DNA of 11,599 bases, from the NCBI GenBank assembly GCA_021828525.1, contig JAJZGM010000026.1:1-11599 (forward strand), given 5' to 3'. Source of the stretch: Nitrospirota bacterium (lineage in GTDB: Bacteria > Nitrospirota > Leptospirillia > Leptospirillales > Leptospirillaceae). The position numbers were made by a program, and so were the translations under genes. The notes under the pieces were generated by a model. That model saw only the letters and a program-made list of their open reading frames with translations. It did no database searches and had not been told where the DNA came from. Below, piece after piece: positions 6,387-11,599 of this stretch (positions are counted from its first letter, which is position 1; each line of letters starts with the position of its first letter).

Positions 6387-6387
6387 C
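6371..6387 (-). repeat. GTTGTG direct repeat, one helical turn apart, at the fliA promoter
   Basis: GTTGTG occurs at 6387-6382 and again at 6376-6371, 11 bp apart on the same strand, overlapping the candidate -35 and spacer. Direct repeats at this phasing can be activator or repressor sites, but a 6-bp repeat may also be chance. Confidence 0.3.
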
Positions 6388-6395
6388 AAGATCCA

Positions 6396-7280
6396 TCACT
6401 GCGTTTCCAGCTCTGCTCCCGCCAGCCTTTTCATCCACAGGCCGATCCCCCCCTCTCCTCCGGTCCGGGGAGGGCGGGACAGAAGGGTCCGGACGACCCC
6501 CTCCATCCCCTTCGAAAATGGGGCCCCCGGAAGCATCTCGGCAATGGCTTTCTGGGCCCTGACCGCCTGGGTCAGGGACGGGTCGGCGGGAAGATGTCCG
6601 GCGAAGGAAAGGGCCAGTCCCGGCAAAAAGGAGTCCGCGACCCGGGAGACCAGATCGAAGAGGGCCACCCCTTCCTGCCTGTCACGGACCATGTTGGCCA
6701 GGAAGAGAAAAGGCTTGTCGGGCTGGCGTCTGAAGAGCACCTTCATGAGGGCGAAGGCATCTGTCCGGCTCGTCGGCTCCGGAGTGACGACGACAACCGT
6801 CTCCCGGCTGGCAAGATTGAATGTCAGGACATTTTCGGAAATGCCGGCTCCCGTGTCTATGAGGAGAACATCGAGATCCGACGACAGGTTCTCGAATTCC
6901 TCAAGGAGACGGAGGTTCTGGTCGCGGCTCAGGCTGGTCATCTCCTCCACCCCGGAGGCGGCGGGAAGGATCAGGATCCCGCCGGGACCCCTCACGAGGA
7001 TTTCCGGAAGGGAGCGGTCCCCCATCAGAACATCCTGAAGGGTATACCTCGGCCGGATATTGAACAGGACGTCCATGTTCCCCAGTCCCAGGTCCGCATC
7101 GAGAACCAGGACCCTCAATCCGAAGCGCGTGGCCATGATGTAAGCCATGTTCGCGGAAACATTGGTCTTTCCGACTCCCCCCTTCCCGCTGGTGATCGAA
7201 ATCACCCGGGGAAGATGGATCCTCCTGTTCTCGGCAGGAGCATCCTTTCCCTCGCCTCTAAGTCCGGACGCCTGATCCAT
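6396..7280 (-). CDS. flhG: Flagellar number regulator FlhG (FleN/YlxH), MinD-type ATPase
   Basis: FlhG is a ParA/MinD-family ATPase that limits flagellar number and works with FlhF at the cell pole. From ATG 7280 the product has 294 residues. It opens with MDQASGLR, which matches the DQAxxLR motif known to stimulate FlhF GTPase. The deviant Walker A is GKGGVGKT (32-39), followed by DADLGLGNMD (61-70) and the switch II region LLIDTGAGIS (139-148). The C-terminus has a short possible amphipathic helix (about 279-290, IGLWMKRLAGAE), as expected of a MinD-like membrane-targeting sequence; this is inferred. The frame extends to a TTG at 7298, but ATG 7280 has TGGAG 5 nt upstream and begins directly at the functional motif. 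The first 23 nt overlap the end of flhF, which suggests translational coupling. There is a 125-nt gap before fliA. Confidence 0.95.
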   Translation of the reverse strand: MDQASGLRGEGKDAPAENRRIHLPRVISITSGKGGVGKTNVSANMAYIMATRFGLRVLVLDADLGLGNMDVLFNIRPRYTLQDVLMGDRSLPEILVRGPGGILILPAASGVEEMTSLSRDQNLRLLEEFENLSSDLDVLLIDTGAGISENVLTFNLASRETVVVVTPEPTSRTDAFALMKVLFRRQPDKPFLFLANMVRDRQEGVALFDLVSRVADSFLPGLALSFAGHLPADPSLTQAVRAQKAIAEMLPGAPFSKGMEGVVRTLLSRPPRTGGEGGIGLWMKRLAGAELETQ

Positions 7281-8448
7281 CGCGACTCCATCCTTCAATC
7301 ATCCATTGTGCCAACCGACCCCCGTGGGCCAGCTCGATGTCCTCGGGGACTTTCTGACCCGTGCCCACATAGGCCGCCGGTATCCGGCTATGGGCCAGAA
7401 GCGGATACAGGGAGCCCAGGGACCCCGTTTCGTCAACCTTTGTCACCACGAGAGCCTCGGGTCTGATCTTCGCGAATCGATGGAGCGTCCGGTTGAGGTC
7501 GTCCGACTTCTGGGTGGCGGAGACGACCAGCACGGACTTGAATTCCCATGCGCCTCCCGATCCCAGAACCGACAGGAATGGAGCAAGTTCGTCCGCTCCC
7601 CCCTCCGAACGGCCGGCCGAGTCCACCAGAATGATCTCGCTCTCCCGGAGGTGTCCGATCGCCCCGGACAGGCGTGACGGACTGCTCACGACCTCCACCG
7701 GAACCCCCATCAGGTCCCCGTAAATCCTGAGTTGCTCCACAGCGCCGATGCGATAGGTGTCAAGATTCACGAGACCCACCGGACGGCGTTGACGGGCCAC
7801 GAGCATCGCGGCGATCTTGGCAATTGTCGTGGTCTTCCCCACCCCGGTGGGACCGACAAAAAGAATGACCTGTGGACGATCCGAGGTCCGCTCCCCCGAA
7901 AAGAGGGAGCCGGCAACGTCCAGTTTCTGGGCCACCAGAAACTGGAGAAGGGACTGGACCTGGGGTGAACTCCAGTCCACCGGCTGGTAGGAGAGAAGGC
8001 GAAAGGCCTCCACCAGGTCTTCCTGCTCTTCCTCCGGGAATCCAGAAGCTGCCAGGATCTTCCTGGCCTCCTCCACCGGATCGAAAGGGGGCAAGGCTGG
8101 CGAAAGGAGACCGCCGGACAGGTGTCCGGCCCGGGCCAATAGTCCCTGGATTTCCCGGGAAGACCCTGGCCCCCACTCCCGCTCCATGCGGGCGATGACT
8201 TCGCGGAGGGCATCCATCTCCGACAGACGGACGCCATCCGGGGCCTCCTCGGGAGCCCCCGGAAGGTCCCGGGCCCAGGGAGGATCCATCTGGGGAAGAC
8301 CGGCCGTCACCACGACACCGGGAGTGCCGGAGGATCCGGATCTTTCGGTTTTCCGGGAGGAGAGGATGACGGCATCCGGTCCCAGCTCCTTCTTGACCTT
8401 CCTGAGGGCATCGTTCATGTCGCCCCCTTCGAAAGACTTGATCATCAT
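7258..8448 (-). CDS. flhF: Flagellar placement GTPase FlhF (SRP family)
   Basis: FlhF is an SRP-type GTPase that recruits early flagellar components to the pole. The 396-residue product has the N-terminal B domain start (MMIKSFEGGDMNDALRKVKK, 1-20). A variable, Pro/Gly-rich linker follows (about 35-125), then an N domain (about 125-185) and a G domain (about 190-385). G motifs are G1 GPTGVGKT (199-206), the NLDTYRIGAVEQLRIYG insertion-box region (228-244), G3 DSAGRS (276-281), G4 TKVDETGSLG (336-345) and G5 GTGQKVPEDIE (362-372). G3 reads DSAGR where DTAGR is more common; serine is a conservative change. The gene starts 3 nt after the flhA stop and ends inside flhG. ATG at 8445 is an equally possible start one codon on. 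Pairing with flhG suggests a polar flagellation pattern. Confidence 0.96.
   Translation of the reverse strand: MMIKSFEGGDMNDALRKVKKELGPDAVILSSRKTERSGSSGTPGVVVTAGLPQMDPPWARDLPGAPEEAPDGVRLSEMDALREVIARMEREWGPGSSREIQGLLARAGHLSGGLLSPALPPFDPVEEARKILAASGFPEEEQEDLVEAFRLLSYQPVDWSSPQVQSLLQFLVAQKLDVAGSLFSGERTSDRPQVILFVGPTGVGKTTTIAKIAAMLVARQRRPVGLVNLDTYRIGAVEQLRIYGDLMGVPVEVVSSPSRLSGAIGHLRESEIILVDSAGRSEGGADELAPFLSVLGSGGAWEFKSVLVVSATQKSDDLNRTLHRFAKIRPEALVVTKVDETGSLGSLYPLLAHSRIPAAYVGTGQKVPEDIELAHGGRLAQWMIEGWSRDGSGVRT
7281..7290 (-). promoter_or_regulatory. Ribosome binding site deciding the flhG start, inside flhF
   Basis: TGGAG (7290-7286) plus a 5-nt spacer precedes ATG 7280. It lies within the last codons of flhF and favours the ATG that begins MDQASGLR over the upstream TTG at 7298. 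Confidence 0.6.
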
Positions 8449-8451
8449 CCT

Positions 8452-10533
8452 TCATGCCTCCTGGTATCGTACGACATCTGACGCCTGGATCGGAATGTCC
8501 GCCGGGATCTCCTGGGGAGACAGCACGGGAAGAGAGGGAAAATAGCGCTCCACCAGCCGACGGATCCCGAAGCGCGCCTGCGGGGCAACGAGCAGGACTC
8601 CCTGTATTCCCCTTTTACCCTGGGATTCCAGAATCTTTCCGAGATTTGTGAGCAATTTCTGGACCAGACCCGGATCAAGGGCCAGTGGCCGGCCTGTTCC
8701 CCCTCCCCCGCCTGACAGGACCTTCTGGAGCTGCTCCTCCCAGCGGCTGTCGAGGCTGATGACGGACAGCTGTCGTCCGCGTCCTGTGAGATAGGGATTG
8801 ACGATTGTCCGTCCCAGGGCCTGCCGGACCCCTTCGGCCAGCAGTGTCACATCCTTGGCATCCCGTCCGGAGGCGATCTGGTCCGACAGGGACTCCAGGA
8901 TCGTCCGGAGATCCCGGATCGAAACCCGCTCGGAGAGGAGGGCATGGAGGACCGAGACCAGCGTTCCGAGCGAAATCTGGCCAGGAACAAGGTCCTCGAC
9001 AAGCTTGGGATAATCCCGGGCGAGGGCATCGAGCAGACGCTGTGTCTCCTGCCGACCCACCAGCTCGTCGGCATGGGTCCGGAGAATCTCCGTCAGGTGT
9101 GTGGCCAGGACCGTCACCGGGTCGACAACAGTCAGTCCCGCAGATTCTGCGGCCTCTTGCTGTTCGGAAGAAATCCAGATTGCGGGAAGGCCGAATGTCG
9201 GTTCTTTGACAGGGGTTCCGGTGATCTCGTCGAGGGCCCCGGCCGCGTTCATGGCCAGCATGAATCCGGGTTTCAGTTCCCAGCGTCCGACCGGGTTGCC
9301 CTTGAGAAGGATCATGTATTCTTCAGGTTTGAGCTGGAGGTTGTCCCGAATGTGGATCGGGGGGACGATGATCCCCAGTTCGCCAGCCAGCTGGCGCCGG
9401 ATCCCCTTGATCCTCTCGGTCAGGTCGCCGCCCGCCCCCCCTTCCACGAGACTCACCAGACCATATCCGACATTGATTTCGAGGAGGTCCAGGGAGAGAA
9501 ACTGCTCGATGTTTTCGGGAGCCGGAGGAGCCTTGGACTCTTCCTCCTTCCGGGCACTCTCCGTCTTGAGACGGGCCTTCCTGATCGACCAGGCGACTCC
9601 TCCAAGAAGCCCTCCCATCAGGAGAAAGGCCGTATGGGGCAGACCCGGGACGGCCGAAAGGAAGAGAAGGATCGCCGAAGTCCCCCCCATCGCCCGGCTT
9701 CTGGAAAAAAGCTGTTCCCGCATGTCCATCCCAAGCTCGTTGGTGGAAGAGGAGCGCGTTACGACGATCCCGGCCGCCACGCTGACAATCAGGGCGGGAA
9801 TCTGGGCCACCAGCCCTTCGCCGATGGTCAGGAGGGTATAGACCTGCAGGGCATCCGCCACGGGCATCCCCATCAAAAGGGTCCCGATGACCAGACCGCC
9901 GATGATGTTGATGAGAAGGATCATGACCGCCGCGATGGCATCCCCCCGGACAAACTTCGAGGCCCCGTCCATCGCCCCGTAGAATTCCGATTCCCGCGTC
10001 AGCTCCTTTCTCCGTTTACGGGCCTCTTCTTCTTTGATCGACCCCGAATTGAGATCCGCGTCGATCGCCATCTGCTTGCCCGGCAGGGCATCGAGCGTAA
10101 AGCGGGCCGCGACCTCGGCGATACGCCCGGCCCCCCTTGTGACCACGACAAAGTTGATGACGACAAAGATCAGGAAAATCACAAGACCCACGGCGTAGGA
10201 CCCGCCGATGACAAACCGTCCGAAGGATTCGATGACATGGCCTGCGGCCACGGTCCCGTTCTGTCCGTGCAGAAGGATGAGGCGGGTGCTCGCGACATTT
10301 AAAGACAGGCGAAAGAGCGTGGAGAGGAGGAGGATCGTCGGAAAGAGGTTGAACTCGAGAATGGAGCGCGTCGTCAAGGCGACCAGGAGAATGATCAGGG
10401 AAAAGGCGATATTGGTCGACAGAAGCAGGTCGAGCATGAGGGGGGGAAGGGGGACGATCATGATGGACAGGAGACCCACCACGCCGATGAAGACGAAAAG
10501 GTCCGCCGACCGTCCCTTAAGGAGTCCCTTCAT
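8452..10533 (-). CDS. flhA: Flagellar type III export gate protein FlhA
   Basis: FlhA is the large inner-membrane component of the flagellar export apparatus; its cytoplasmic ring docks substrates and chaperones. The 693-residue product has an N-terminal membrane half with about eight hydrophobic segments (about 11-320). The FHIPEP-family signature is present in the first cytoplasmic loop (RIAEVAARFTLDALPGKQMA, 137-156, then IDADLNSG), and ASKFVRGDAIA (191-201) carries an aspartate (D198) that probably matches the export-critical loop aspartate of Salmonella FlhA. A charged linker (about 320-345) leads to the cytoplasmic domain, with ITGTPVKEPTFGLPAIWIS and the VDPVTVLATHLTEILRTHA region intact. 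The length is normal. The ATG at 10533 is 3 nt after the flhB stop, with GGAAGGG upstream inside flhB, and flhF follows after 3 nt, so the three genes appear translationally linked. Confidence 0.98.
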   Translation of the reverse strand: MKGLLKGRSADLFVFIGVVGLLSIMIVPLPPLMLDLLLSTNIAFSLIILLVALTTRSILEFNLFPTILLLSTLFRLSLNVASTRLILLHGQNGTVAAGHVIESFGRFVIGGSYAVGLVIFLIFVVINFVVVTRGAGRIAEVAARFTLDALPGKQMAIDADLNSGSIKEEEARKRRKELTRESEFYGAMDGASKFVRGDAIAAVMILLINIIGGLVIGTLLMGMPVADALQVYTLLTIGEGLVAQIPALIVSVAAGIVVTRSSSTNELGMDMREQLFSRSRAMGGTSAILLFLSAVPGLPHTAFLLMGGLLGGVAWSIRKARLKTESARKEEESKAPPAPENIEQFLSLDLLEINVGYGLVSLVEGGAGGDLTERIKGIRRQLAGELGIIVPPIHIRDNLQLKPEEYMILLKGNPVGRWELKPGFMLAMNAAGALDEITGTPVKEPTFGLPAIWISSEQQEAAESAGLTVVDPVTVLATHLTEILRTHADELVGRQETQRLLDALARDYPKLVEDLVPGQISLGTLVSVLHALLSERVSIRDLRTILESLSDQIASGRDAKDVTLLAEGVRQALGRTIVNPYLTGRGRQLSVISLDSRWEEQLQKVLSGGGGGTGRPLALDPGLVQKLLTNLGKILESQGKRGIQGVLLVAPQARFGIRRLVERYFPSLPVLSPQEIPADIPIQASDVVRYQEA

Positions 10534-10536
10534 GGT

Positions 10537-11599
10537 CTACCCTTCCCTGACGGGAGCCGGCCCGTCGGCTCTCTGGTAAAGGATTGAAAGAATCCGGGCG
10601 ACCGCCGAATAGAAGGAGACGGGAATCTCCCTGTCAAGCCGACAGTCCCGGTAAAGGCCCCGGGCCAGCGGCGGATCCTCCACCACGGGAACACCGAGTT
10701 CCCGGGCGGCTTCCCGAATCCGGAAGGCCACTTCGTCCGCACCCTTGGCGACAAGGACAGGCGCCGCCATCGTCTCCGGATGGTATTTCAGGACGACGGC
10801 AAAATGGGTCGGATTGGTGATGACGACCGTCGCCCCCTTGATCTTGGACATCATGCGCCGTCTCGCCATCGCTCTCTGGATCGACCGGATCCGGGCCCGG
10901 ACCTGCGGATCTCCTTCGGTCTCCTTTGTCTCCTCCTTGACCTCCGTGCGGGTCATCCTGAGGCTCCTCATCAGGACAAAGCGCTGAAAGAGGTAGTCCC
11001 CGAGCCCCAGGGCCAGGTAGAGCGGGAGAAAGGCCACGAGAACGAGGAAGGACATCCGGTAGAGGGCCCCGATCATCCGGTGGGGCCCCGTCTCGACCAG
11101 GGCCGGAAGAGTGAGCCAGTTTTTCTGGAGGACATAGAAAAGAATGAGAAGGGAGAGAGTCACCTTGACGAGATAGCGGAATAGTTCCTCCAGGGAGCGG
11201 ATCGAAAAGAGGCGCCGGACTCCCTGCCCCGGAGAGATCCGGTTCCAGCGGATCGAGGCGGCCTTCGGGCTCCAGACAAATCCGCCCTGGACCAGGAATG
11301 CGGCGACACCGAAAAGAAGGAATCCCAGGAGAACGGGTAGGGTCGTGGCCATTTCGCGGAAGACCAGCCCCTTGACGAAGGGCGTGATCGAATCCGCGGA
11401 GATCCGAAGGGTTCCCGCATGGCTGAAATAGAAGGCCATGTCCGCCCGGAGGTTCGTGACCAGCTTTGACCCGTAGCCAACCATGAGGATCAGGGCCGCC
11501 ATCAGAAAGAAAAGGTATCCGACCTCCCGGCTTCGGGCGATCTGGCCTTCCTCGCGCGCCTTTTCGAGGCGCCGGCTGGTCGGCTCCTCCTGTTTAAGC
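10537..11599 (-). CDS. flhB: Flagellar export specificity switch protein FlhB, N-terminus cut by the window edge
   Basis: FlhB is an export-gate membrane protein whose self-cleaving cytoplasmic domain switches export from rod/hook to filament substrates. The frame is open to the right edge and gives 353 residues. It begins with the typical N-terminal family sequence EEPTSRRLEKAREEGQIARS, so only about 5-10 residues are missing. The in-frame ATG at 11502 is therefore internal. Four hydrophobic segments follow, then TEVKEETKETEGDPQVRARI and the autocleavage motif NPTH (10815-10804, residues 262-265 of the visible part). The fragment after the cleavage point is about 91 residues, somewhat shorter than in Salmonella, ending in GPAPVREG. 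flhA starts 3 nt after the stop. Other export genes such as fliR or fliQ may lie just outside the window. Confidence 0.97.
   Translation of the reverse strand, partial: LKQEEPTSRRLEKAREEGQIARSREVGYLFFLMAALILMVGYGSKLVTNLRADMAFYFSHAGTLRISADSITPFVKGLVFREMATTLPVLLGFLLFGVAAFLVQGGFVWSPKAASIRWNRISPGQGVRRLFSIRSLEELFRYLVKVTLSLLILFYVLQKNWLTLPALVETGPHRMIGALYRMSFLVLVAFLPLYLALGLGDYLFQRFVLMRSLRMTRTEVKEETKETEGDPQVRARIRSIQRAMARRRMMSKIKGATVVITNPTHFAVVLKYHPETMAAPVLVAKGADEVAFRIREAARELGVPVVEDPPLARGLYRDCRLDREIPVSFYSAVARILSILYQRADGPAPVREG

Noticed and set aside
5461..7038. Long open frame on the plus strand (about 525 codons) opposite fliA and flhG
   Set aside because: It is antisense to two genes with complete, well-conserved products. 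The translation is rich in Arg, Pro and Ser with no domain, as expected for the complement of GC-rich coding DNA.
8944..10302. Long open frame on the plus strand (about 452 codons) opposite flhA
   Set aside because: It is complementary to a confidently identified flhA, and its composition (many Arg, Pro, Asp, His) is that of a shadow frame with no recognisable motif.
10537..11502. ATG at 11502 as the flhB start
   Set aside because: The frame stays open to the window edge and encodes the conserved FlhB N-terminal sequence, so this ATG is internal and the gene is truncated by the window.

Overview
The window is one continuous block of flagellar assembly, motor and chemotaxis genes, all on the minus strand and running from the right edge to the left: flhB (5' end cut), flhA, flhF, flhG, fliA, cheY, cheA, a methyl-accepting chemotaxis protein (MCP) gene, cheW and motA (3' end cut). 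The DNA is GC-rich. Two overlaps or 3-nt gaps in the flh half and short gaps (about 32-48 nt) in the che half point to polycistronic transcription. No transposon, tRNA, rRNA or CRISPR is visible.

Right half (11599-6396): flhB and flhA encode the core of the flagellar type III export gate. flhF and flhG encode the SRP-type GTPase and MinD-type ATPase that set flagellar position and number. This set suggests a Gram-negative bacterium with polar flagella. Middle (6395-5342): an AT-rich gap with a plausible sigma70-type promoter precedes fliA (sigma28). A second gap before cheY holds a sequence close to the sigma28 -10 element inside a perfect inverted repeat. A simple reading is that FliA, made from the first promoter, boosts transcription of the chemotaxis and motor genes that follow. 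Left half (5341-1): cheY, a CheA kinase without a recognisable P2 domain, the MCP, CheW and the MotA stator subunit, probably followed by motB outside the window.

The most notable item is the MCP. Its periplasmic sensor domain carries a CxxCH motif (residues 178-182), the covalent attachment site for c-type heme. It sits between cheA and cheW, so the main chemotaxis operon appears to carry its own heme-c receptor, probably a redox or gas sensor. Heme-c MCPs are known from Geobacter, and such a sensor would suit a metal- or iron-metabolising organism. The gene order, GC content and heme-c receptor would fit Nitrospirota (for example a Leptospirillum-like iron oxidiser) or a deltaproteobacterial lineage. 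This placement is a low-confidence inference, since no marker gene is present.

No cheB, cheR or cheZ is present between the che genes, so adaptation and dephosphorylation enzymes must be encoded elsewhere or be absent.
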